Shown here in pieces: positions 1 through 10,443 of a stretch of 64,000 nucleotides of DNA; the first letter of the stretch is position 1, and the number at the start of each line of letters is the position of its first letter. This DNA comes from Gracilariopsis chorda (taxonomy: Eukaryota; Rhodophyta; Florideophyceae; Gracilariales; Gracilariaceae), in contig NBIV01000148.1 of the NCBI GenBank assembly GCA_003194525.1, positions 141,185-205,184 of the forward strand, read 5' to 3'. Made by a program: the position numbers and the translations under genes. Under the pieces are notes generated by a model. The model did no database searches and was not told where the DNA came from. It saw only the letters and a program-made list of their open reading frames with translations.

Positions 1-1034
1 TGGAGCCAAAAATAAGCTACAGCCACAAATATACCTGGTCAGATACGTGTAACTCACGTCCCTGACACACGTCGTGGTTTTTTATCTGCACACACAATAC
101 CAACCTATCCGCGCCATCGACTTCAATCAGCATCACAAAGCACACTATCCCGGAGTCAATACTACCAACGCGTTCAAGGCCCGAGCCAAGCCACAACAAC
201 CCATACACAAACACATCACCATTGATACCCCTCCCCCGGCCAACCTCACACATGCCCGAAATACCCAGACGCCACACATATGCAACAAGTACACGACACG
301 AAGTTAGCCAACCTCGACCGATATAAAAGTATCGAACGGCTTTCCCACTTCTTAATATCCCTACCAAAGCATCTCGTACCATTGATGATGCTGTACAGGT
401 ACAAACGCTCCCATTCCGGTCACATACTTCAGCGAAAAGCGCGATGCAATCTCCGTGGAGATTTAGTGAAGGCAGGAATTCACTTCGACCCTAGGCATAT
501 CACTAGGTACAATGCGGAACACACCACACAGAAACTTCTTATTGAATTTCATACCACACTAATACTGCTTGAACATTTCGGTATCACGTCGGCACGTCTC
601 TATGAACCATATACGCACAACAAACCAGTATACTTCAAGCAGATGTCAAACTTTGACGGCACCTATTGACATAGCAGCATCGGCACAGCAGCAAATAATA
701 TAAGATAGAGGGAAAACTCTACGGTTCACCACCGGCAGCATACGACTACATATACGGACTCGCCAAACCACTGGACAACCACGGATTCTGACCACCCTAA
801 CATGACCCGTGACTTTTTGTTAAACAAACCCGACAAGGATGTATTTTCGTATGCACCACATCCTAGTTCTCGCATCGAATTTGCCACTTATACACGATCT
901 CCATCGCCAACTCCAGACCAAGTAAAATATCAACCAAGTTGGAAAACCCAAATGGTTCTTAAATTGGACCATCACACACCACAAAAATGGAAGAGTGCAT
1001 ATCGCACAACGAGACGCAGTAGATGCTCTACTCT
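1..1034 (+). pseudogene. Ty1/copia element A, integrase-RT linker and reverse transcriptase part (5' part of split element)
   Basis: The clearest stretch is 280-669. It reads KARCNLRGDL, then GIHFDP, ITSARLYEPY and KPVYFKQM, which is the fingers region of a copia RT (KAR-LVARG-, then the first catalytic-region block D/ITSAFLY). The frame continues with several stops through KLYGSPPAAYDY at about 714-752 and LFVKQ near 812. Positions 1-279 look like the low-complexity linker before RT. The element is cut at 1035-1039, where a gypsy element is inserted, and resumes at 14131 with the RNase H region. Several stops and indels make it a pseudogene here. The copia assignment is supported jointly by the RT motifs and the RNase H half. 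Confidence 0.7.
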
Positions 1035-1039
1035 AACAG
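1035..1039. repeat. Target-site duplication AACAG, left copy
   Basis: AACAG immediately precedes the left LTR, and the same five bases follow the right LTR at 14126-14130. A 5-bp duplication is usual for Ty3/gypsy integrase. Confidence 0.9.
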
Positions 1040-1265
1040 TGCAACAGCGTATGCGAACTGCATACTGAGGATGTAGAATATTTATTCTCTGGTTGGTCGA
1101 TACCCTTCTTTTACTGGGGTTTCTTCTTTTCTTGGTCCTTTTATACGGCTCATCATGCCTAAACTATCTGATGCTCGAGACCAATTAGAACCCTCTTCCC
1201 TTACAAAATCGCAATGGTTTTTAACGCTTTTCCAATTAAACTCTTTCCTAACGATACTCGTTGCA
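1040..1265 (-). repeat. Gypsy B LTR, left copy (3' LTR of a - strand element)
   Basis: A 226-bp sequence starts TGCAACAGCG and ends CTCGTTGCA, so it has TG...CA ends with TGCAAC/GTTGCA inversion. It is repeated directly at 13899-14125 with scattered substitutions. The visible divergence (roughly one difference in every 8-10 bases) says the insertion is not recent. Confidence 0.93.
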
Positions 1266-1296
1266 CCATTGTCCACGCCACGTATTGACGACCTCG

Positions 1297-1640
1297 TCAA
1301 TGAAAATTTGTTTGAAGATTCTTGTTTACAATATAATCACGAAACGTTTTTGTGAGAGTCCCATCTCCATCGACAAAATCTGGCGTTGGTTGCCACTGTG
1401 CATCATGGGTATTCGAATTTTCCATAAGCTTAAGCCACTGATATCCTCTTCCTCTTCTGGGATTTGCCAAAAGGCATTCAACTTTGTACAGATTGCCAGA
1501 ACGTGATTCACTAAACAGTACAGGGGTGCTTCTTATAGTCTGCAATTTCAAGCGGCTGCTCCCAGTGTGGCTTTGTATGAGAAACATGGACAACGGGATA
1601 AGTTTTGATTTTGGGAGGAAAATCGATTCGTACTGCATTC
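1297..1640 (-). pseudogene. Gypsy B pol C-terminus with chromodomain-like fold
   Basis: The frame contains VECLLANPRRGRGYQWL, then DAQWQPTPDFVDGDGT and FRDYI. This matches the pattern of retrotransposon chromodomains: a hydrophobic strand, R-x-GR-x-YxWLxKW, then W-x-P and an acidic FVDxDG tail. It lies downstream of the integrase and just upstream of the 3' LTR, as in chromoviruses. The usual KWKG segment is garbled (KLMENSN), suggesting a local frameshift pair. Identification as a chromodomain is from pattern only. Confidence 0.55.
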
Positions 1641-1778
1641 TTCCCTACTAGCTCCGTGATTCGAAAAGCACTAAGCTTCCGCGCAGACAACTTTGTTGAA
1701 TCTTGAGCCTTACAATACGATTCTCGAAATAGTTTTCGTGGGACACATGCTTCGTCTCCAACCTGGTAGTTAGGCTTC

Positions 1779-2147
1779 TTAAATGAACGCTTGTCCCCGC
1801 TGTTTGGCGAGCTTTCGCCAGTTGATGGGCATATATCGCATCTTTTTTACTTCTCCTAGGCCATCCCGAAAATCAGTAAGATCCTCCAGCTTGGTTTTTG
1901 ATTGAAACAAAGAGTCCAACGGTGCTCTGGGCCTCCAACCAAGATCAATCTCAAACGGGGAGAGGCCCAAGTCTTCAAAGTTTGGGGAGTTATATGCAAA
2001 TTCTGCACTTGGGAGAAATAAGTCCCAGTCCGTCTGTTCAAATGAACAGAAACAGCGTATGTAACTTTCAATCATACGGTTCATGACCTCGGATGCTCCG
2101 TCCGTCTGAGGATGACGAGCTGAACACATATGGATCTTTACTCCACA
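1779..2147 (-). pseudogene. Gypsy B integrase, third segment (catalytic E and C-terminal part)
   Basis: The frame GVKIHMCSARHPQTDGASEVMNR carries the HPQTDG block and the third catalytic residue (Glu of the D,D(35)E triad). It is followed by NSPNFEDLGLSPFEIDLG, the usual integrase core end. It starts exactly at the A of the Helitron target site (2147), and on the - strand it continues the segment at 2924-3027 once the insertion is ignored. Confidence 0.85.
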
Positions 2148-2923
2148 TCTCAACACCCTACTCTTAATGATTTTCTCATGTATGAGGGGGGTGTTGTTGA
2201 CTGACGGGAGGCTTTGCGCCACAAAATCGCTTTGCACCCCCAAGTTTGCGCATGCAAAACGCCCATTTGGCGCAACACCTCCCTACCATTTAATAAAATC
2301 AGCAGCAGCAGCAGCAGCAAAGCTTGCTGCTTACTGGCTGGCACTCCCATAATGACTGCAGTGCCACCCAGTTACAGAAAGCAACGTGTCACGCTTTCTC
2401 ATCATTTGCTTGCAATGCAGTCAATTTAGGTATCTAAACACAAAACCCTACGGCTCCACATACTCTAGGCGCCGCGGCGCCTCGGGTTTCTACGAGGGCT
2501 ATTGCGAGCGCAAGCGAGCAAAGTGCTCGGAGATCCTCCAAACGCTACTAAATCAACAAAAATAACAAAACGGTGCCGCACGCAGCACCGCCCACGGCCG
2601 AAGGCCGTTTCCACTAGTTAACCTAACTAAGCATTTATGCGACAACGACCTTCGCACCCCTTAAAAAATTAGTAAAATGCACGATTTCGTTTTTTTGGCG
2701 CAAACTGCGTCAGCACCCAAAATCTTGCTTCACGTTCATTTTTTGAGCCTTTTGGCTCGCCAACTTCTTGCGCCAATGATAATCAAACATTGTGGACAAC
2801 CAAAACGTTTGACTCTCAGGATTGTGACCGCTCAAGCTCTGGCCCTACGACTCTTTCCTGCAGGCAAGATGCAGGCCTCTCAACTGCAGGAAAGAATGGT
2901 AGGGCCGAAGGCCCTTCTTACCC
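2148..2923 (+). mobile_element. Non-autonomous Helitron X (composite, 776 bp)
   Basis: It begins TCTCAACACCCTACTC directly after an A and ends directly before TTGTTGC. Joining the flanks gives CACA|TTGTTGC and restores the integrase reading frame, so the insertion was at A|T without duplication, as Helitrons do. The first 470 bp (2148-2617) look like a complete unit: 5' TC, a (CAG)n run near 2304-2322, and a 3' hairpin GGCCGAAGGCC followed by CTAG and then T. The remaining 306 bp end in a second 3' structure with a 23-bp-arm hairpin. It has no coding capacity. The 5' end matches those at 10443 and 9909. Confidence 0.8.
2841..2906. repeat. Subterminal hairpin of Helitron X
   Basis: The arms 2841-2863 and 2884-2906 are reverse complements with two mismatches (23-bp arms, 20-bp loop). 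A GC-rich hairpin shortly before the 3' end is the Helitron replication terminator signal. It is followed by GAAGGCCCTTCTTACCC and the element boundary. Confidence 0.75.
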
Positions 2924-3027
2924 TTGTTGCTCCATTAACGATAGCCAAAACGAAGAGACAAAACGAGGATCACGATCGGAAATGATTGAATGACGCCATG
3001 GTATGGAAACATATATCTGATGAACAA
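2924..3027 (-). pseudogene. Gypsy B integrase, middle segment (second catalytic D)
   Basis: This 104-bp island between two Helitron insertions reads, on the - strand, FIRYMFPYHGV then (after one missing base) SDRDPRFVSSFW and LMEQQ. SDRDPRF contains the second Asp of the integrase catalytic triad. It fits exactly between the integrase part ending at 10444 and the part starting at 2147. The single-base deletion near 2980 is independent of the Helitron insertions. Confidence 0.85.
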
Positions 3028-3172
3028 GAGGAAGCGTCTTTCGGCCGCGGGCGGCGCTGCGCTCCGCGGTGGAGGAGTGATAAACAGCGGTGAGAAGAAA
3101 AAAAGGGTGGAGAAAGCAAAAGCAGAAGAGCAAGTAGTCTAATTCAATGAATGAAGAACGCAAGAAATATGA

Positions 3173-4917
3173 TTATGGTTGTGGAGGGATGCAGAAGTGA
3201 ATGTCTTCAGGCAGCACTGGGTTGGAGATGGCCACAGGCATGGGATGAATTGTGTGCACATTCGCGGATGTAAGCTGCGGGTCCTGCAGGAGCAGCACAT
3301 GGTCGTTGCTTCGAACACGCCACAATGCGACATACAGCTGACCGGCGCAGAAGAAGTTGGATTGCACATCCACAACCAGGCCATCCAACGTCTTTCCCTG
3401 TCCTTTGTGAACGGTAGCTGCAAATGCGAGACGAATGGGGAACTGCCTTCGAATCATGCGAATGTCTGCGAAAGAAAACTCGAAGTCGATACGATGCAGG
3501 AGCTGTCGTTCCAGCACCTGTTCGTTCTCGTCGAATCGAGCCACCTGCATCGTAAACTGATCGACACGCACAACTACGAACAGCTTACCGTCGACTACAG
3601 CGGGATGCAGCACGTTCCGAATGACCATCACTGGCACACCGATCTTCAAGTCCAAGTTATGAGGCGGCACTCCAGTAGGCGTATATTGATATGCAAACTC
3701 GGGGACGAAAGTACTGGCGAAGGCATACTATGGGTTCTGTCCACGAACAGGTTGCACGGTTGTCGCTGACGGAAGAGTGAAGCGCTGACCAGGAAACAGA
3801 TCTAGCGCTGCCGCATTATGTTCGTCGACCAACCGGTTTGTGGAGGCAAAGAGTATTTTGCTGAGATCCACATCCACCTTGCGTCGTGTTTTGAGCCACT
3901 TCCATAGCAATTGGTAGGCGGTTTGCATGCCACAGGTAGCTCTGAGTGGTATTGGAGCGTTGTTCGATATTTTGTTGCGTGCCATGGAACGTAACAGCGA
4001 CGTAAATGCCGGATCATTGGCTTGGCGTACTTGTTCGGTGAGGTACAGCACTTGAACCGATCACAACGCCCACAGATCACTCTTCCACGGCATTTAGTTG
4101 AGAATGTTAGTGTACAATCGTCTCACATTTCCACTTGGCTCGGCCTCCATGTACACCTGCGGCACCTCTGGAAGCAGCTGGGAGTAGTCGCCGGATAGAA
4201 CGATGGTCAAGCCCCCAAAAGGGAGGCGGGTTTTCCATTCCACTGCAGCGAAGATCTTTGAGCATTGCATCCATGAGTTCGAAGACGTTTCGTGAGAGCA
4301 TGGACGCCTCATCCAAGACGAGCAGTTTTATTTCGCGTAGCAGTTCTGCACGTTGAGATCGGGGACCGTACTTTGACAAAGTGGCTGTAGTGTTGCTTGT
4401 GCTGTCCCTATCAGCTACACCCAATCGGAGCAGGCTAAAGTCCGCCACTTTCGTACAACGAAGCTTCAATGCCTGTTGTAGTAGTCATTTCGGCGAGCAT
4501 TCCTTCCAACTCTTCGATATCACGAAGGAGGTTGAGCACGTATGTCTTTCCAGTTTCTGCGGATCCTTGCACAAATAACACGTTTCCAGGAGTGCTTGTT
4601 CGCTCCTACAGCGCCTGCTGTTGTTGCAACGCCGCAATGACGATGTGAATGACTTGTCTTTGGCTAGGTTTTAAGGTGGCGTGCATTGACTGCAAAGTTG
4701 ACAAATTTCGAACCACTCGCGCGTCTCGAGTTGTTGTCGCTCGATTCGCCTCAGTCAATGCTGTATGATTCTGCTGTAGGTGTTGGAAGAAGAAGCTGTG
4801 ATCGCGAAGCAGTCGTCCTCCGTGCCAGTCTCAGATCTCCACCAAACGTCGATACAGTTCTTGCTTTCGTTGCTGCTCATCTCCTGTATGTATGTCGCTA
4901 CATAGTGCCTCCCAGTT
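3173..4917 (-). pseudogene. Helitron Y Pif1-like helicase domain
   Basis: Helicase motifs appear in order on the - strand. Motif I GSAETGKT is at 4543-4566. Motif II is LLVLDEASML, then GDYSQLLP (motif III) near 4180-4200, and KILFASTNRLVDEHN follows. The C-terminal block is RLAFAATVHKGQGKT, then GQLYVALWRV, as in Pif1/Helitron helicases. The polypeptide normally continues from Rep. Here frameshifts (for example around 4230 and 4050) and in-frame stops break it into frames 4469-4107, 4312-4094, 4051-3728 and 3670-3173. The helicase unwinds donor DNA during rolling-circle transposition. Motif I retains the Lys-Thr pair, so decay is by frame breakage rather than active-site loss. Confidence 0.88.
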
Positions 4918-5331
4918 TTAGACAGCCATTTTTTCTGGGTCTGCGCCTTGTTGGTATAGTGTCACAACCAGATGTCGTAGCTCGGAGGGCGTGCTATAGA
5001 TCTGCACTGCTTCTTGAAATGCAATATCAAACTCGGATCCGTCCGCGAGCAGTCCGCTCACAATCGCAGTTTCACGATACGTTCCATACTGCTGTCCGTT
5101 GAAAGTCCTTGCGTCTTCATAAGAGCTCGAGCCGTGATTCATGAGCAGCAAGCGCAGAGCAAAGAGCTCAATGGCGGACGGTGAAACACCTCTGATCCTT
5201 GCGACGCACTGCTCGTCGTCCGTGCGCTCTACCACGTACATGGGCGGATCGCAGTCGTCTGTGGGCATCTGAGTGCTGTCTCCGTCGTATTGGTTAAGCA
5301 CGCGGGCAGTAAGCGTGCGATACAATCGCAC
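4918..5331 (-). pseudogene. Helitron Y Rep-helicase connecting region
   Basis: A 137-residue frame with no catalytic motif lies between Rep (5350-7548) and the helicase. It has the length and position of the linker in Helitron RepHel proteins. A recognisable homologue lies in Helitron Z (about 26060-26524), which shares LNQY/FNQY, TDDEQ/TEDEQ and LRHLVVTL/LRCLVVTL. It is out of frame with the Rep portion by one indel near 5340. Confidence 0.7.
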
Positions 5332-5349
5332 TTTTTCAAAGTACGAAAG

Positions 5350-7548
5350 TTAGTCGAGGTTCGCATATGCTTCGGGCCTTGCAAAGTATCTCTCCAGTGT
5401 AGACGGCTGTGATGCAGAACAGAGCTGGTTTGGACCTCTCAGCAGAAATGTGCGCTCTCCTTCCAAGTGAATGGCCAGTCGCTCTACTTTTGGTACGATG
5501 TGAACATGTCGAAACTCGAAAAGTCTCCAAGCTGCATTGACGGCGCCCACCACACGCGCTCGCATGTACGCACGAATGTCGTTCTGCACCTGTGGCTCTT
5601 GTTGCTGCTCGTTCTGTGTGCCTGTCTCATTAGCAGCACTCACATTGAGCACCACCTCTTGAGCTTTGGGCTGCTTGAACGCGTAATTCATCAAATAAGC
5701 CACTGTGCCCCCTCTTTGTGTGCGTTCTACGTTGATATGAGAGCGGTACGCCTTGGTCAGAGTTGGGTTGTACGGCACAATCTTGAGGTATTCTTGCCTT
5801 CTTATGCTGTAAATCACGCGATTCGTGCCTTCTTCAATGTACGTCTCCGGCACAGTCATATTTCTGTCGTATGTAAACTTGCACCGCCCGGCGCGATTCC
5901 GGCAATAGGTGGAGTGGCGGTGCCTGTGCATGGAACGAATGAGGGCACGCAACGCGTCGTCTTTGCCTGGAAGGGGAAGTTCTGCACGAATGAGCTTGTC
6001 GATCACATCAACGTCTTCAATCACGCCTCCTTCGAGCCACACGAGCATGTGGTGATTAAGCACATTGCGCTCTTGAAACTCGAGCTTTGACGCAAGCCCC
6101 AGGGACTTCAATCCAAGGATCTGCTCCGAGTTCTTCTCCAAGTCCTTCTTGAAGTCGTTTGCATACTGGTTGTACACCCTTGCAATCAGATCCGGTCGGT
6201 CAAACGGTCGAGGGCGGTTACTCTGTGCCGTAAATGCGCTCCGATTGCTGGTATCCATACCAAGGCGCTGGATGTCCTCTCGCTAGATTTTCATGGTGAT
6301 TGTAATGAACAGAGAAGGCAGTCCTCTCCGCACCACGATCTCCTGTACATCCATGCGCTTTTTCTTCCAGTATGCTGCTGAGTTGACCAAGTCATCGGGC
6401 AGAAAGATGCGTCCCATTTGCGCGAACTGGGATTGTGGCACGTGACCGGTTTGCTGTTGTGCTTGCTGAATTTCTTGCTCTTGTACAATGCATGCCCGTT
6501 GTTCTCTTTCCAGGAAACGCAGTCGCATGTCCTCAATGTTTGTGTGGGTGCGAAGCATCCACAACTGCATCAACGGTCCACTGTTCAGAAGGATGTTGTC
6601 TGAGTACAGTCGTCTCTTCGCGTTCTCAGCCCAGGTGATCTTTTGGAGCTTCCACTCGTTGACGCTGAGACCTGAGATTTGCTGTTTTGATTTCTTTGCC
6701 TCCAGAAACACGCCGAATTCAAACGGTTCGTGCTGATCGCCGTACGGGTAGAGCAGAGGGAAAGTGCCTTTCTCTGCCATTTCGGATGCCGGTTTTAGAA
6801 GGCGGTACCACACTTGCACATTGTTTGCGGCATTCGCAGTCGCCCCATCTCCAGCATTAGCAGCAGCAGCAGCCGTCAATACGGCGTGCTCTTCTGTTAC
6901 GGTTCCTTCTACGAAGCGCAGTACTTGAGACTCCCCTCGGTACAGGCCAGTCTGATCCACGACGAGCGTTCTCATCATGGTTGGCCCCCCAACAGGAGCA
7001 TCTTCAGGGAGCGGCCCAGCACGTGCGTGAGGAGCACTGACTGTGGCACTTCGGGTTCCTTCGTACCCACTTACGACTACTCCCTCTTCTGCTGCCTGCA
7101 TGCTGATATCGACGGCAGTATCTGCATTTTGTTGTTGTTGTTGCGTGCTAAGCATGGATCGGTACCGCTCACGCACCACGTCTGGCTTGGGCTGGATCAC
7201 ATCGTACAACTTGGGCACGATGTCTCGTAGGTTGATGTCTTGAATGAACGCACGCAAATTGGCACGCGCATAGTGAGAGGGATCCAAAGAAGGCTGACCA
7301 GTACCCTACAGAAAGCTGTAGCGCGTGTTGTTCTGGTTCTGCGTGGGCAGAGCGAGAGCTGCGTTTCCCTCAAGTCTCAGAAAGGAGGGACCGCCCCCCG
7401 TCACATACGACATGTCCATGAACGCTTTTGTCGTAGCGAAGAGGGTATTCAAGTTGAGGAAATGGCTGTGAAAGGCTCTCAGACTATAAAGACTGCGAAC
7501 TAACTCACTGCAATGCCTTCTGCGGAACGTGACCCCCCACACTGACAT
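5350..7548 (-). pseudogene. Helitron Y Rep (Helitron-like N domain plus HUH region)
   Basis: The frames 7548-7306, 7287-6283 and 6258-5350 are contiguous and in phase except for two TAG codons (near 7307 and 6283), where Helitron Z has TGG. They read through a glutamine-rich N-terminus and PLLYPYGDQ, then GLPSLFITITMK (the LPDLFITxT block), ending with VPKVERLAIHLEG. The HUH histidine site reads L-N-H-H-M near 6049-6057: the first metal ligand His is Asn in this copy. A tyrosine pair is visible in VAYLMNYAFK. Rep would nick and join DNA ends, but this copy should be inactive. Confidence 0.88.
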
Positions 7549-7557
7549 TCTTTTTAT

Positions 7558-8603
7558 TCAACAGCACACTCCATTGGTCTCTTTGCCAAGCAAAACGCAT
7601 CCGCAGTACTTGCAGCTATGAATTTTCAATGTCCAGTCCCAGTACAGGCAGGAGGATAGCATGTGTGCATGCTTGCCGCATCTTCCGCATTGCCTTTGAC
7701 CCGCAGTGGAAAGCGTCTCAAACTCTGGAACGCTTGCACGGATTGATGGATCATTCCAAGCTTCATCAGCCGCGGTATCCCACGCATAGTACACGCGACA
7801 CAGTCTTCGATCTGGACGTCCAGCACATTGCATGATCGTCGTATCAAGCTGTTGCTGTGGCTGATGCTGCGGCTGGTGTGAGGGAGCCGGTATGATCTCA
7901 CCCTCTTCCATCTCCATCGGAATGGGCACCTGTTGTTCTTTCTGTTCAGATTGTGGCAGCGCAGGTTGCGGCGGCGGGTGTGAGGGAGCCGGGGTGATCT
8001 CATCCTCTTCCACTTCCATCGGGACTGGCATCTGTTCTTCCTCTTGTCGAGCTTGTGGCAAAGGAAACTGCTGTGGCGGCGGTGTTGATAGCGGTGGCTG
8101 TGAAGGAGCAGAGATGATCTCATCCTCTTCTACGTCCATCGAAACGGGCACCTGTTCTGCAGGCATCGGTGGGAGAGGGGGGGCATCGGAGGCGATGGAA
8201 TGTGACTTGGAAGGCCTCTCACAAACTTTAGAAGTCCAGGAATTGGGCACGAAGTTGGTATAACTGTGGCAACAGACCCACTGGCTCCAGCAGCGCTTGT
8301 GCTATCTGCGGCTGCAACCAAAGTAGGTGCAGGAGTAATTTCGTCCTCTTCCACGGCTGGAACAATGGGTCCTTGCACGTGTGCTCCGCTCTCATCTACT
8401 CCCAACTCATCTGGAGCTGGAGGAGCTGGTACTCGTTGGGGTCTTCCAGCTCCTGCCCGTGCTCCACCACTGCCGACGCGACAACCACTAGCGTTTTGCC
8501 TTGCACCGCCTGCGTTCAACCTGGCACCTCCAGAATTGTCTCTGGCACCTCCCGAGTTAGATCGGACGCCAACAGAGTTCAGACGTCGCCCTCCTCTCGT
8601 CAT
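7558..8603 (-). pseudogene. Helitron Y ORF1, Gly/Pro-rich protein with C-terminal Cys cluster
   Basis: This frame is upstream of Rep on the same strand. The N-terminus is a repeat of (R)-x-NSGGAR units, followed by several copies of a proline-rich module containing PVPMEVEEDEI. The C-terminus holds CGRCGKHAHMLSSC and CKYCGC, a probable zinc-binding cluster. The frame is split at about 8130-8250. The shift falls at a run of seven G (8177-8186 region), so it may be a homopolymer indel. A homologue lies in Helitron Z at 22980-23905, so the protein belongs to the family rather than being captured host DNA. Function unknown; single-strand DNA binding is one possibility. Confidence 0.75.
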
Positions 8604-9908
8604 TTCAATTTACCAAGAAAAGAAAAAAACAATTCTATGTTTTTAAACCGTTAAAAAGTTTGCCAGAGTTCCAGAATAATTCTCAATAAAAGACAAAATT
8701 GAAAGTGAAAATCTGGTTGCAGTTTGTTGCGTTGCACCCACCAAGCCTTGTCGCATTAGCAATTAAAACAATTGCTGCAAGACTTATATTTACCCGATGC
8801 AGTCATGCGCAGCACAGGGACTCTTGATACACTCTTGTTGGATTATCACGGGCGGAGTGTGCCTAGCCGGTTTTCAAGCCATTTGATGTTTAACCGGCGT
8901 CGGGTTGTAAGGATTGGTCTGCCTTTACTGACACACCGAAGTGTGCTTTCCGGCCCCAAGAGGTACGACCCGGCGGCCGCCGCGGACCCTGCACAGCAAG
9001 CTGGTTTTAGGTTCGGGAAACTCTCAGCCTTCCTGATCGCCGCCACACGACCAGTATACCACAGAGGAGCACCTGACCTTTCCCAGATCTGTGGTAATTA
9101 GTGGGTTACTCTTGTGGCGACCTGCACACGAGCTCGCGCTTGCCTAGGTCTAAGGCCAGAAAACAGTGCCCAAAGTAGCAAAAGGTTACGACACTGCGCT
9201 ATTAGTCAAGCCTGAATGGGATGCAAAATAGTGGTTGGGGTGAGCAAGCGAGATGCATTTGGCATTGTGCCAGTGCAGTATATACGTCTGTTGCAGGCAT
9301 GTCTGCAATGAAACTTCAGTATAAACTGCACTGGCACAGTGCAATTTGCCACGCGTTGGAATGGCGCAGTGCAATTTGCCACGTGTTTGAATGAACAGCC
9401 TGGTGTTGCTGCTGAGTGGCTGGCACTACAATTTGATTGTATTGCAAGCCATTCAGCAGCCATTGCACAGTCAACATGCAGCAGCAGCAGCTAATTAACT
9501 GAACGCTTTGCTGCTGCTGCTGCTGCTGAATGTTTGTAATGGTAGGGAGGCGTTGCGCCAAATGGGCGTTTTGCATGCACAAACGGGGGCATGCAAAGCG
9601 AATTTGTGTCGCAACGCCTCCCGTCAGTCAATAACACCCCCCTCATACATGAGAAAGTTGTTGACGGTAGTTGTTGACAGGTTACGTTCTATCAACTTTA
9701 GATGAATTTACGATTACGGGAGATCAATATCTTTCTCTGTTAGACTGTAATGACGGTATCAGAATTTTATCTGTGAGGTTTACAGAACATGTGTAAACAT
9801 GAAGTCCTCACTTTTCTCTACTTAAGGCTGGCTTCATGGTCTACTCAGAGTAAAGGTGAGAAGCAAAAGTTGTGATCTGGAAAAAATCATTAAGAGTTGG
9901 GTGTTGAG
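8604..9908 (-). other. Helitron Y 5' non-coding and subterminal region
   Basis: No coding sequence is supported here. On the - strand the 5' terminus (9909) is followed by about 240 bp not present in Helitron X. The shared subterminal module then resumes at about 9655 (TTCTCATGTATGAGG, GGCGTTGCGCCA, and (CTG)n runs at 9481-9491 and 9508-9528). Two near-identical GCAGTGCAATTTGCCACG units lie at 9335-9382. The rest, 8650-9240, shows nothing I can assign. Confidence 0.6.
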
Positions 9909-9909
9909 A

Positions 9910-10443
9910 CAAGTGGAAACGGCCTTCGGCCGTAGGCGGCGCTGCGCGCCGCTGAATAGGGGTGACATTGGGGGATCTGCAGGCCGCTTATGCTCGCTAA
10001 CGCTCGCAAACGACCTCCAGACCCATGAGGGCCGCGGCGCCGAGAGTGAATATAGAATAGAGTAAGAATTGAGCGCCCATGCGATTGTGATTTGCGGGCA
10101 CTGCAGTTGTGCATGGAGGGTACAGTGGAATGTAATTGGGCGGCACTGCCAAAATGACTGCGGTGCCAACCACTGTGCAGTGGGATGGGTAGCGGTGTTG
10201 TAGTGCCAGCCACTGAGCAGCAGAGGCAGTCAAAATACAGCAGCAACCAATAAGCTTTGAGCTTTGCTGCTGCTGCTGCTGCTGGTGGTGGTGAAGTTTT
10301 TGAATGGCAGGAAGGGGTTGCGCCAAAAGAGGTTTATGCATGCGCTGAAGAGGGCGTGCGGGCGTGTTTATTGGCGCAACGCCTGCGTTAAATCAACATG
10401 TGCGCCCTCATACGCTTGTAAATTTAAGAGTGGGGTGTTGAGA
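9910..10443 (-). mobile_element. Non-autonomous Helitron Y' (534 bp), tandem with Helitron Y
   Basis: On the - strand it starts TCTCAACACCCCACTC at 10443, after the A of the integrase target (GAAGCA). It ends with the hairpin GGCCGAAGGCC, GTTTCCACTTG at 9910. The next base is the first T of Helitron Y. It shares the (CTG)n run (10264-10284) and subterminal GGCGCAAC motifs with X and Y. It is non-coding and complete at both ends. Confidence 0.82.

Larger units (their letters stand above)
3028..9909 (-). mobile_element. Autonomous-type Helitron Y (decayed)
   Basis: On the - strand it starts TCTCAACACCCAACTC (from 9909) and ends ...GACGCTTCCTC (3028), directly before TTGTTCATC. The 3' terminus has the same plan as Helitrons X and Z: a GGCCGAA-type hairpin, then a short pyrimidine-rich tail, then a TTGT target. 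It encodes a proline-rich zinc-finger ORF, a Helitron Rep and a Pif1-like helicase, all on the - strand. Stops and frameshifts in each gene, and a lost HUH histidine, mean it is defective. Its 5' end abuts another Helitron end at 9910. Confidence 0.88.

Noticed and set aside
17-382. 121-codon - strand frame at the left edge
   Set aside because: It is antisense to the copia linker/RT region and has no recognisable motif; a shadow frame.
6283-7310. Reassignment of TAG to tryptophan
   Set aside because: TAG also ends well-supported frames in the window (for example 17213-17215), and TGG is the common Trp codon; mutation is simpler.
2148-10443. One large transposon with terminal inverted repeats from 2148 to 10443
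   Set aside because: The inverted ends are two separate Helitron 5' ends in opposite orientation; an integrase island at 2924-3027 proves two independent insertions.
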